Part shown: positions 30,753 to 37,780 of the stretch, in pieces
How the letters are laid out: each line of letters opens with the position of its first letter
Numbering within the stretch: the stretch's first letter is position 1
From: Gaiellasilicea sp033857955
GTDB lineage: Bacteria; Actinomycetota; Thermoleophilia; Gaiellales; Gaiellaceae
Length of the DNA: 64,000 bases
Reading direction: 5' to 3'
Assembly: GCA_033857955.1 (NCBI GenBank)
Contig: JAWVCW010000024.1
Location: 62,001-126,000, forward strand
The notes under the pieces: generated by a model
What the model saw: the letters and a program-made list of their open reading frames with translations, nothing else
Databases searched by the model: none
What the model was told of the DNA's origin: nothing
Made by a program: the position numbers and the translations under genes

Positions 30753-31725
30753 GCTGACCTACCGCGAGGCGGTGCGCGACGCACTCTCGACCGCGATGCG
30801 CGCCGACGAGGACGTCTTCATCATGGGCGAGGACATCGCCGAGATGGGCGGCTCGATGGGCGTCACCCAGGGGATGCTCGCGGAGTTCGGCCCTGAGCGC
30901 ATCCGCAATACGCCGATCTCGGAGATTGCGATCGTGGGGACGGGAATCGGCGCCGCGATGCAGGGGATGCGCCCCGTCGTCGAGATCATGTATCAGGACT
31001 TTCTGACGCTCTCGATGGAGCAGCTCGTCAACCAGGCGGCGAAGCACCGGACGATGAGCGGGGGCCAGGTGAAGGTGCCGCTGACGATCCGCACGCAGGG
31101 TGGGGCCGGCTGGAGCCCGGGCGCCCAGCATGCGCAGCAGCTCGAGTCGTGGTTCGTGCACGTGCCGGGCCTGAAGGTCGTCTATCCCTCGACGCCCGAG
31201 GACGCCCGCGGCCTCCTCTGGAGCTCGATCTACGACGACAACACCGTCATCTTCTTCGAGCACCGGCTGCTCTACCCGCTCAAGGGCGAGGTACCGGAGA
31301 AGATCGAGCCGATCGAGCTCGGCAAGGCGCGCGTGCTGCGTGCGGGCTCCGATGTGACCGTGGTCGCGATCGGCCGGATGGTGCCGGAGGCGCTGAAGGC
31401 CGCGGAGGACGCGGAGAAGGAAGGGATCTCGGTCGAGGTCGTCGATCCGCGGACGCTTCTGCCGCTCGACGAAGAGACGATCATCGCTTCCGTGAAGAAG
31501 ACGACGCGCTGCGTCACGGCCCACGAGGCAGTCACAAGGGGCGGCTTCGGCGCCGAGCTCACGGCCGTCGTCCAGAAGGGCGCCTTCGACTACCTGGACG
31601 CGCCGATCGAGCGCGTCGGCGCCAAGTTTGCTCCGCTCGCATTCGCGCCGGCGATGGAGCAGTGGGTCGTCCCGCACGCCGCCGACGTGCTGGAAGCGGT
31701 CAAGCGAACGGTGGCTCGAAGCTAG
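30745..31725 (+). CDS. pdhB: 2-oxo acid dehydrogenase E1 beta subunit
   Basis: A 326-residue transketolase-like beta subunit that completes the E1 active site. Characteristic segments are 'FIMGEDIAEMGGSMGVTQGM', 'RIRNTPISEIAIVGTGIGAA' and 'GQVKVPLTIRTQGGAG', with a C-terminal transketolase domain ('LLPLDEETIIASVKKTTRCV'). The ATG lies inside the last codons of the E1 alpha gene, giving tight translational coupling, and the E2 gene follows after 2 bp. Confidence 0.92.
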   Translation: MPELTYREAVRDALSTAMRADEDVFIMGEDIAEMGGSMGVTQGMLAEFGPERIRNTPISEIAIVGTGIGAAMQGMRPVVEIMYQDFLTLSMEQLVNQAAKHRTMSGGQVKVPLTIRTQGGAGWSPGAQHAQQLESWFVHVPGLKVVYPSTPEDARGLLWSSIYDDNTVIFFEHRLLYPLKGEVPEKIEPIELGKARVLRAGSDVTVVAIGRMVPEALKAAEDAEKEGISVEVVDPRTLLPLDEETIIASVKKTTRCVTAHEAVTRGGFGAELTAVVQKGAFDYLDAPIERVGAKFAPLAFAPAMEQWVVPHAADVLEAVKRTVARS

Positions 31726-31727
31726 CC

Positions 31728-33044
31728 GTGGCGACCGAGGTCAAGCTGCCGCGGCTGGGCCAGGGCATGGAGTCCGGCACGATCGTCAAGTGGCTGAAGG
31801 GCGAGGGCGAGCCGGTCAAGAAGCGCGAGCCCCTCTACGAGCTCGACACCGACAAGGTCACCCAGGAGGTCGAGGCCGAGGCCGACGGCGTCCTGCTGAA
31901 GATCGTCGTTCCCGAAGGAGAGGTGGAGGTGGGACGCACGATCGCTTTCATCGGCAACGAAGGCGAGGATGTCCCTTCCGAGAACGGAAAGCCGGCCGAG
32001 ACGAAGAGCGACGAGAAAGACGAGCAGGAGGAGAAGGCCGAGGACGCCGCCGAGCCCGACGAGGAGCCCGAAGAGGAGGGTTCGCCCGCCGAGGAGATGG
32101 ACGACGAGCGCGAGCGCGGCCGCCAGGCTGCCGCCGCGACTGCGGAGGCGGCGACCGCAGCGGTTGCCGACGCTCCGGTGCAGTCGGACGCGCGCGTCAA
32201 GGCCTCGCCGCTTGCGCGGCGGCTCGCACGTGAGAAGGGGATCGACATCGCCCAGCTCCAGGGCAGCGGCCCTGAGGGCAGGATCGTCGCCGAGGACGTC
32301 GAGCGCGCCGCCGCCGCGCCGCCGAAGGCCTCGCCGGCGGCAACGATCGCCGCCGCCACCGGCAAGGTCGAGGAGGTCGAGCTCACCTCGACGCGGAAGA
32401 CGATCGCCCGCCGTCTCACCGAAGCCTGGCAGGCGCCCGTCTTCCAGCTCACGGTCTCGGTCGACATGACGCGGGCCCTCGATCTGCGCGAGCGGCTCGT
32501 CGCGCGGCTCGAGGACGGCGAGACGAAACCGACCGTGAGCGACTTGCTGACCAAGGTGTGCGCCGCGGCGCTCGTGCGCCACCCGGCCGTGAACGCGCAT
32601 TTCGCGGGCGACAAGATCCTCCGCTTCCCATACGCGCACGTGGGGATCGCCGTCGCGGCCCCGAACGGCCTCGTCGTGCCGGTGATCCGCGACGCCGACC
32701 GCAAGACGATCCAGGAGATCGCGGCCGACCGCGCCGAGGTCGTGGGGCGCGCGCGCGACGGCAAGCTGCAACGGTCGGACCTCGAGGACGGCACGTTCAC
32801 GATCTCGAACCTCGGCATGTTCGGAATCGAGCAGTTCATCGCCGTGCTCAACCCTCCTCAGGCTGCGATTCTCGCGGTCGGCTCGACGGAGGAGAAGCCG
32901 GTCGTCCGCGACGGCCAGGTCGAGGTGCGGCCGCTGATGACCATGACGATCACCTGCGACCACCGAGCGGTCGACGGCGCGGACGGCGCGGGGTTCCTGC
33001 GCACGGTGAAAGAGCTGCTCGAAGAGCCCGCGCTGGCCCTCTGA
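31728..33044 (+). CDS. Dihydrolipoamide acyltransferase (E2)
   Basis: A 438-residue E2 core subunit starting at GTG. One lipoyl domain (2-77) with the lipoyl-Lys in 'ELDTDKVTQEVEAEADG'. A long acidic, Ala-rich linker (80-150) follows. The peripheral subunit-binding domain is about 160-196 ('ASPLARRLAREKGIDIAQLQ'). The catalytic domain (210-438) carries the active-site His in 'TCDHRAVDGADGAGFL'. It transfers the acyl group from lipoate to CoA. The operon E1 alpha-E1 beta-E2 has 2-bp or overlapping junctions. Confidence 0.93.
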   Translation: MATEVKLPRLGQGMESGTIVKWLKGEGEPVKKREPLYELDTDKVTQEVEAEADGVLLKIVVPEGEVEVGRTIAFIGNEGEDVPSENGKPAETKSDEKDEQEEKAEDAAEPDEEPEEEGSPAEEMDDERERGRQAAAATAEAATAAVADAPVQSDARVKASPLARRLAREKGIDIAQLQGSGPEGRIVAEDVERAAAAPPKASPAATIAAATGKVEEVELTSTRKTIARRLTEAWQAPVFQLTVSVDMTRALDLRERLVARLEDGETKPTVSDLLTKVCAAALVRHPAVNAHFAGDKILRFPYAHVGIAVAAPNGLVVPVIRDADRKTIQEIAADRAEVVGRARDGKLQRSDLEDGTFTISNLGMFGIEQFIAVLNPPQAAILAVGSTEEKPVVRDGQVEVRPLMTMTITCDHRAVDGADGAGFLRTVKELLEEPALAL

Positions 33045-33046
33045 CG

Positions 33047-33382
33047 TTGGCGACGGTCTGGTATCGGGTGCGAGACCTCGAGGCAGCGCGCGCCTTCTAC
33101 CGCGACACGCTCGGGTTCGAGGAGGTCTTTGTCGACTTCGACGAGAGCTGGTCGCGGCTGCGGCACGGCGGGATGGAGATCGCGCTTGGACAGGGCGAGC
33201 CGGACGAGTCGGGCGGCGTCGCCCATGTCGACGTCCCCGACGTGAAGAGCGAAGCCGAGCGGCTGCGCGAGGCCGGTGTGGAGGTAGGAGTCGTCTTCGA
33301 GCTGCACGGGCAGATCCGGCTCGTGGACGTGTTCGACCCGGACGGCAACCGCATCCAGCTAGCCCAGTCTCTGGACCCCTAG
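33047..33382 (+). CDS. VOC/glyoxalase-like protein
   Basis: A 111-residue vicinal-oxygen-chelate domain protein: 'VWYRVRDLEAARAFYRDTLG' is the classic opening, 'HVDVPDVKSEAERLREAGVE' begins the second beta-alpha-beta unit and 'IRLVDVFDPDGNRIQLAQS' ends it with the metal-ligand Glu replaced by Gln. It begins with TTG two bases after the E2 stop. Its place in a 2-oxo acid dehydrogenase operon suggests detoxification or isomerisation of a related metabolite, but this is inference. Confidence 0.78.
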   Translation: MATVWYRVRDLEAARAFYRDTLGFEEVFVDFDESWSRLRHGGMEIALGQGEPDESGGVAHVDVPDVKSEAERLREAGVEVGVVFELHGQIRLVDVFDPDGNRIQLAQSLDP

Positions 33383-33384
33383 CG

Positions 33385-33864
33385 ATGGGGATCGTCCTCA
33401 GACGCGGCGGCACCCAGGACGTGCGCTTCCTGCGCGACATGCTCCACCACGCCTACTACTGGCGCGAGCGTGTGCCCGGCTCGCTCGTGTCGCGCTACGT
33501 GCGGGGCTGGGGGAGGCCCGGCGACACCGCGTTGATTGCACTCGAGGGAGGCTTTCCGGTCGGTGCGGCGTGGTACCGCGTCTTCAGCGAGGCCGAGCCA
33601 GGCTACGGCTTCGTCGACGAGGAGACGCCCGAGCTTGCGATCGCCGTCGTCCCGTCGAAGCGCGGCCACGGGATCGGGGACGAGTTGCTCCAGGAGCTGA
33701 TCGCGAAGGCGAGAGCCGCGGGCTACGAGGGCCTCAGCCTCAGCGTCGAGCCCGGCAACCCGGCCCGCAAGCTCTACGAGCGCCACGGGTTCGCCGTCGT
33801 CGACCAGGGACCCGAAGCCTGGACGATGGTTGCGCCGCTAGCATCGACCGCGGATACCGAGTGA
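33385..33864 (+). CDS. GNAT family acetyltransferase
   Basis: A 159-residue GNAT protein starting two bases after the VOC gene's stop. The acetyl-CoA signature is 'VVPSKRGHGIGDELLQELIA' (R-G-x-G-I-G), followed by 'LSLSVEPGNPARKLYERHGF', the usual C-terminal motif B. An aromatic N-terminal part ('LHHAYYWRERVPGS') may form the acceptor site. Part of the E1-E2-E3 operon region; the substrate is unknown. Confidence 0.85.
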   Translation: MGIVLRRGGTQDVRFLRDMLHHAYYWRERVPGSLVSRYVRGWGRPGDTALIALEGGFPVGAAWYRVFSEAEPGYGFVDEETPELAIAVVPSKRGHGIGDELLQELIAKARAAGYEGLSLSVEPGNPARKLYERHGFAVVDQGPEAWTMVAPLASTADTE

Positions 33865-33878
33865 GGAGCTGACCGGAC

Positions 33879-35285
33879 ATGGAATGTGACGTCGCCGTAC
33901 TGGGCGGAGGCCCCGGCGGATATACCGCAGCGATTCGCGCCGCCCAGCTGGGCGCGAAATCCGTGTGCGTCGAGCTGGAGCCCGAGCTTGGTGGCACCTG
34001 CCTGCGCGTCGGCTGCATCCCGACCAAGGCCTGGGTGCAAACCGCGCACGCGCTCCATCAGGCCGGGGAGGTCTTCGCCAAGTTCGGCGTGAACGTGAGC
34101 GCGCCCGAGCTCGATTTCGGACAGGCGGTGGAATGGAAGAACGGCGTCGTCAAGCAGATGACGGGCGGGATCGCGGGGCTCTTCAAGGCCAACGGGGTCG
34201 AGTGGGTCAAGGGCCGTGGCCGCTTTACGGGCCCGAACACGATCGCCGTCGAGGGCGGAGAGGACATCACCTTCAAGAGCGCGGTCGTCGCCACCGGCTC
34301 GTTTCCGCTCATGCCTCCGATCGAAGGGCTCGACTCGCCGCGCTGCGTCGACTCGACCGGCCTGCTCGCGCAGACCGACGTGCCGCGACGCCTCGTGATC
34401 CTGGGCGGCGGCATCATCGGCTGCGAGTTTGCGTCGATCTTCCAGCGCTTCGGTTCCGAGGTGACGATCGTCGAGATGCTCGACACGTTGATCCCGCAGG
34501 AGGACGCCGACGCCGCCAAGGAGCTCGCGAAGCAGTTCGGCAAGCGCGGGATCGCGCTCCAGCTCGGCAAGCAGTGCACGAGAGTCGAGGACGACGGCTC
34601 GAAGCTGACGGTCCACTTCGGGGAGGGCGAGACCGTCGACGCCGACCTGATGCTGGTCTCCGTCGGCCGCGGCCCGGTCGTCGAAGGCCTCGGGCTCGAG
34701 GAGATCGGCGTCGAGCTCGACAAGCGCAAGGGGATTGCCACCGACGAGCACAGGCGCACGACCGTCCCGCACATTTACGCCGTCGGTGACTGCGCCGGCT
34801 ACTGGCAGCTCGCGCACACCGCGTTCCGCGAGGGCGAGGTTGCAGCCGAAAACGCGTGCGGGCACGAGGCGACGATCGGCGAGCCCGCCGTGCCGCGGCC
34901 GATCTACACCGATCCGGAGATCGCAGGCGTCGGCCTGACCGAGGCCCAGGCGCGCGAGCGCCACGGCGACGACGTCGCCGTCGGAGTGTTCCCGTGGGTG
35001 GCGAACGCCCGGGCCGTCATGCAGGCAGAGACCGTCGGGTGGGTCAAGTCGATCCACGAGACGAAGTACGGCGAGCTGCTGGGCCTGATCATGGTCGGGC
35101 CGCACGTGACGGATCTGATCGAGGTGGGCACGGTCGCGATCGACGCCGAGTCGACCGTCGAAACGGTCGCAGACGGGATGGCAGCGCACCCGACGCTTTC
35201 CGAGGCGATCAAGGAAGCGGGCCTCGTCGCGCTCGGGCGCGCGATCCATCTGCCGAACAAGAAGAAGGCACCGGCGCAGACCTAA
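33879..35285 (+). CDS. lpdA: Dihydrolipoyl dehydrogenase (E3)
   Basis: A 468-residue flavoprotein that reoxidises dihydrolipoyl groups with NAD. Visible: the FAD motif 'VLGGGPGGYTAAIRAAQLG' (5-24), the redox disulfide in 'GTCLRVGCIPTKAW' (Cys pair spaced by four), the NAD motif 'VILGGGIIGCEFASIFQRFG' (about 173-192), the second FAD motif 'YAVGDCAG' and the C-terminal active-site 'AAHPTLSEAIKEA' with the His-Glu pair. It closes the 2-oxo acid dehydrogenase cluster, 14 bp after the GNAT gene, with a GAGGAG ribosome site. Confidence 0.95.
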   Translation: MECDVAVLGGGPGGYTAAIRAAQLGAKSVCVELEPELGGTCLRVGCIPTKAWVQTAHALHQAGEVFAKFGVNVSAPELDFGQAVEWKNGVVKQMTGGIAGLFKANGVEWVKGRGRFTGPNTIAVEGGEDITFKSAVVATGSFPLMPPIEGLDSPRCVDSTGLLAQTDVPRRLVILGGGIIGCEFASIFQRFGSEVTIVEMLDTLIPQEDADAAKELAKQFGKRGIALQLGKQCTRVEDDGSKLTVHFGEGETVDADLMLVSVGRGPVVEGLGLEEIGVELDKRKGIATDEHRRTTVPHIYAVGDCAGYWQLAHTAFREGEVAAENACGHEATIGEPAVPRPIYTDPEIAGVGLTEAQARERHGDDVAVGVFPWVANARAVMQAETVGWVKSIHETKYGELLGLIMVGPHVTDLIEVGTVAIDAESTVETVADGMAAHPTLSEAIKEAGLVALGRAIHLPNKKKAPAQT

Positions 35286-35323
35286 AGTGGGACCTCCGTG
35301 CGGCTCGACGCCGTACTCCGCGT

Positions 35324-35944
35324 ATGGGTCTTTCGATCAGGCGGCTTGTCTCTCTGGCAGCAGTCGTCGTACTCCTCGGTCTGACCCGGACGGGGTCGGC
35401 GTCCAATCCGTGGGAGCTGCGCTGCGCGGCCATGCCGGTCGAGCAACGCGCCCCGCAGGCCGTACGCGGCGCGGCGCAACGATTCTTCCCCTGGGTCCCC
35501 AGCGCGGCAAGGGGGCTGCACGATGGCCCCGTCTACCTGCTCGCGCTCTCGTTGCGCACCGCAATCTCCCGCGACGGCGATTACAGAGACTCGGATGACT
35601 ACTACCTGCACCGCGCTCTCGTTGCGATTGCGCCTTCCTACACCGGCCCCGTCACCGTCGCCGGAGGTCGCGTCGGACGGCCGGTGGCACGGAGCGCCCT
35701 CGGCTTCTCGACGAACGGCGCGAACCACTGCACGGTCGCGAATCCGATCGTGACGTGCGGCAACCGCTCCCTGCACTATGCGCCACGTCTTCGGATCGCG
35801 CCGCGACCGGGCTGGCGGGTCATCGAGACCCAACTTCGAATCGGTCGCACGGGCTGCTTTCGCCTCACCGCGACTGGGCCGCAGCTCAACGTCCGCATAC
35901 CGCTTGCCGTGCCCGGACCGGACTGGGGAACGCCCGGCTGGTGA
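35324..35944 (+). CDS. Secreted hypothetical protein
   Basis: A 206-residue protein with a clear signal peptide (1-26, 'RLVSLAAVVVLLGLTRTGSA'). The mature part has four Cys residues ('ELRCAAMP', 'NHCTVANPIVTCGN', 'RTGCFRLTA') that may form two disulfides, and beta-rich sequence. I recognise no family. It stands alone between the lpdA gene and a 450-bp gene-free stretch. A weak AAAAACTTT/AAGGTTTTT hairpin at about 35962-35996 may end its transcript. Confidence 0.7.
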   Translation: MGLSIRRLVSLAAVVVLLGLTRTGSASNPWELRCAAMPVEQRAPQAVRGAAQRFFPWVPSAARGLHDGPVYLLALSLRTAISRDGDYRDSDDYYLHRALVAIAPSYTGPVTVAGGRVGRPVARSALGFSTNGANHCTVANPIVTCGNRSLHYAPRLRIAPRPGWRVIETQLRIGRTGCFRLTATGPQLNVRIPLAVPGPDWGTPGW

Positions 35945-35997
35945 CGGCCCCGCGCGGGCTCTCGAAAAACTTTCGAAACGCGCGCAAGGTTTTTTGG

Positions 35998-36116
35998 GGA
36001 CCGGTATCTCAATAGGTAAGGACGTGCCCTCGTCCCCACATAGGGGCCGTGCCGCCCGCCGGCCCCGCCTTTCTCCCAGAGCCGCCCCTTGCCGCAGAGG
36101 GGCGGCTCACTTTTTT
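35998..36116 (+). ncRNA. Candidate structured small RNA
   Basis: In a gene-free stretch (35945-36395) three hairpins follow one another: GGACG/CGTCC (36020-36024, 36031-36035), GGGGCC/GGCCCC (36043-36048, 36061-36066) and an 11-bp perfect terminator stem followed by six T. Such a series ending in a strong terminator is typical of a discrete small RNA. It could also be the 3' untranslated end of the upstream gene. I cannot match it to 6S, SRP or RNase P RNA. The 5' end is a guess. Confidence 0.35.
36079..36116 (+). terminator. Strong intrinsic terminator
   Basis: GAGCCGCCCCT (36079-36089) and AGGGGCGGCTC (36098-36108) form a perfect 11-bp stem with an 8-nt loop, then AC and TTTTTT (36111-36116). 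It is the best intrinsic terminator in the window, about 135 bp after the stop of the secreted protein gene. Confidence 0.85.
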
Positions 36117-36139
36117 GATTCGGGCGCAATCGGGATCGG

Positions 36140-36197
36140 AATCCGCGGGGGCAGATTCCGATCCGCGCCAAGACCCCTGAAGGGTCGCTTCGCTCCC
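36140..36197 (+). repeat. 58-bp direct repeat, copy A
   Basis: Matches copy B at 36263-36320 with two differences in 58 bases. It contains an internal hairpin GACCC/GGGTC around GACCCCTGAAGGGTC and, in this copy, CGGAATC facing GATTCCG at the left end. It lies in gene-free sequence right after the strong terminator. I see no open reading frame in it. Confidence 0.85.
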
Positions 36198-36262
36198 GGG
36201 CTCGGTCTGTCCAAGTTGCTCTAGCCGGCCGGTTCCCTAGCGAGCCAAGAGATGCCCCGACG

Positions 36263-36320
36263 AATCTGCGGGAGCAGATTCCGATCCGCGCCAAGACCCC
36301 TGAAGGGTCGCTTCGCTCCC
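36263..36320 (+). repeat. 58-bp direct repeat, copy B
   Basis: Second copy, starting 123 bp after the start of copy A, with two base differences. It retains the GACCC/GGGTC hairpin. The copy lies upstream of the small membrane gene at 36396 and could be part of its control region or a dispersed intergenic repeat of this genome. Confidence 0.85.
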
Positions 36321-36395
36321 AAAAGCGCGATTGACGAAGTCGCGTCTGCTCCCACGAGCTACACATACGGGAGGGGGTTGGTAGCCTCCGCTCCT

Positions 36396-36620
36396 ATGAG
36401 CATCCTGAACAGGCGCAACGCGGTCGTGGGATGGCTGACGTGGCTTACCGCCAAGCGCGTGCTGAAGAAGAAGGCGCGCGAGGTGGTGCCCGGCACGGTC
36501 GAGGGGTCGAAGCGTCCGAACAAGAGTGCGATCGCGACCGGGCTGGCCGCCGTCGGCGGTCTGCTCTGGTTCTGGCGGCGCAAGAGCCCGGACGACTCGC
36601 CACCAGCCTCCGGAAGCTAG
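36396..36620 (+). CDS. Small membrane protein (74 aa)
   Basis: A 74-residue protein with two hydrophobic segments, 'AVVGWLTWLTAKRVLKKKAR' (short, then basic) and 'IATGLAAVGGLLWFWRRKSP', and a Pro/Ser-rich tail. No family recognised. A TAGCCT hexamer at 36382-36387 puts a transcript start within 2-3 nt of the ATG. hisC follows after 7 bp, so the two are probably one transcript. Confidence 0.6.
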   Translation: MSILNRRNAVVGWLTWLTAKRVLKKKAREVVPGTVEGSKRPNKSAIATGLAAVGGLLWFWRRKSPDDSPPASGS

Positions 36621-36627
36621 TCCGGCC

Positions 36628-37728
36628 GTGGCGTTGTTCCGTGCGGCCCTCGACGGCCTGGTTCCGTACGAGCCTGGGAAGCCTGAGGAGGAGCTGCAGC
36701 GCGAGCTCGGGCTCGACCGCGTGGTCAAGCTCGCCTCGAACGAAGGGCCGTGGGGCCCGTTCCCGGCCGCCCTCGAGGCGATGGAGCGAAGCGCGCCGGC
36801 TCTGAACCGCTATCCCGACGGCGGCGCCTTCCATCTCCGCAACGCGCTGGCCGAGCGGCACGGCGTCGAGACGACGAACGTGGTCACAGCCGCGGGCGCC
36901 GACGCCGTGATCGGTCACCTCTCCCTCGCGACCCTCGACCCCGGCGACGAGGTGGTGACGGCCTGGCCGTCGTTCATCAGCTACGTGCTCGATGCGCTCA
37001 AGCTGGGAGCGGTGCCGCGAAAGGTGCCGCTCGTGGACGACCACTACGACCTGGACGCGCTGCTGGCCACGATCGGGCCGCGGACAAAGCTCGTCTACAT
37101 CGCGACACCGAACAACCCGACCGGGACGATGACCACGCGCTCGCAACTCGACTCCTACTTCGACCGCGTCCCGGAGCACGTGCTCACCATCCTCGACCAG
37201 GCCTACTTCGAGTACATCGAGCGGCCGGACTACCCGGACGGCGTCGAGGAATACGTCAAGGCCGGACGGCGGGTGCTCGTGCTACGCACCTTTTCGAAGA
37301 TCTACGGGCTTGCGGGGCTGCGGGTTGGCTACGGGGTCGGGCCGACCGACGTGATCGAGGCGATCGGGAAGACGCGACGGGCCTTCGACGTCGGCACCCC
37401 GGCCCAGGTGGCCGCGCTCGCAAGCATCGACGCGGTCGACGAGCTCGCCGAGCGCCGGCGACTTACTCACGAAGGCAGGCAGACGCTCGAGCGCATCCTC
37501 CGCGAGCACGGGCTCGAGCCTGCGGGGCCTGCCGTCGCGAACTTCCTCTTCGTCGAGGTCGGGGAGGACGCGCGGACGCTCTACGAGGCGCTCCTACGCC
37601 AGGGGGCGATCGTGCGTCCGATGGGCGGGTTCGGAGCCCCGGGCGCGCTCCGGATCACGGTCGGGACACCCGACGAGACCGCCTTCTTCGCGGAGGCGCT
37701 CGCTTCAGTGCTGGCCGCGACGACCTAG
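36628..37728 (+). CDS. hisC: Histidinol-phosphate aminotransferase
   Basis: A 366-residue fold-type I PLP aminotransferase of the HisC family. The N-terminal 'VKLASNEGPWGP' and 'ALNRYPDGGAFHLRNALAER' bind substrate; 'PNNPTGTMTTRSQLDSY' and 'DQAYFEYIE' hold the cofactor-contact Asn, Asp and Tyr; the PLP Lys is in 'RTFSKIYGLAGLRVGYG'. It transaminates imidazole-acetol phosphate in histidine synthesis; aromatic-aminotransferase activity of HisC-like enzymes is possible. It starts at GTG 36628, 7 bp after the preceding stop. No other his genes lie in the window. Confidence 0.9.
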   Translation: MALFRAALDGLVPYEPGKPEEELQRELGLDRVVKLASNEGPWGPFPAALEAMERSAPALNRYPDGGAFHLRNALAERHGVETTNVVTAAGADAVIGHLSLATLDPGDEVVTAWPSFISYVLDALKLGAVPRKVPLVDDHYDLDALLATIGPRTKLVYIATPNNPTGTMTTRSQLDSYFDRVPEHVLTILDQAYFEYIERPDYPDGVEEYVKAGRRVLVLRTFSKIYGLAGLRVGYGVGPTDVIEAIGKTRRAFDVGTPAQVAALASIDAVDELAERRRLTHEGRQTLERILREHGLEPAGPAVANFLFVEVGEDARTLYEALLRQGAIVRPMGGFGAPGALRITVGTPDETAFFAEALASVLAATT

Positions 37729-37780
37729 CGCTCGGGTATCCTGGGGCATCCGCGGGTGCACTCTGGCCCGCGCTTTCCGT

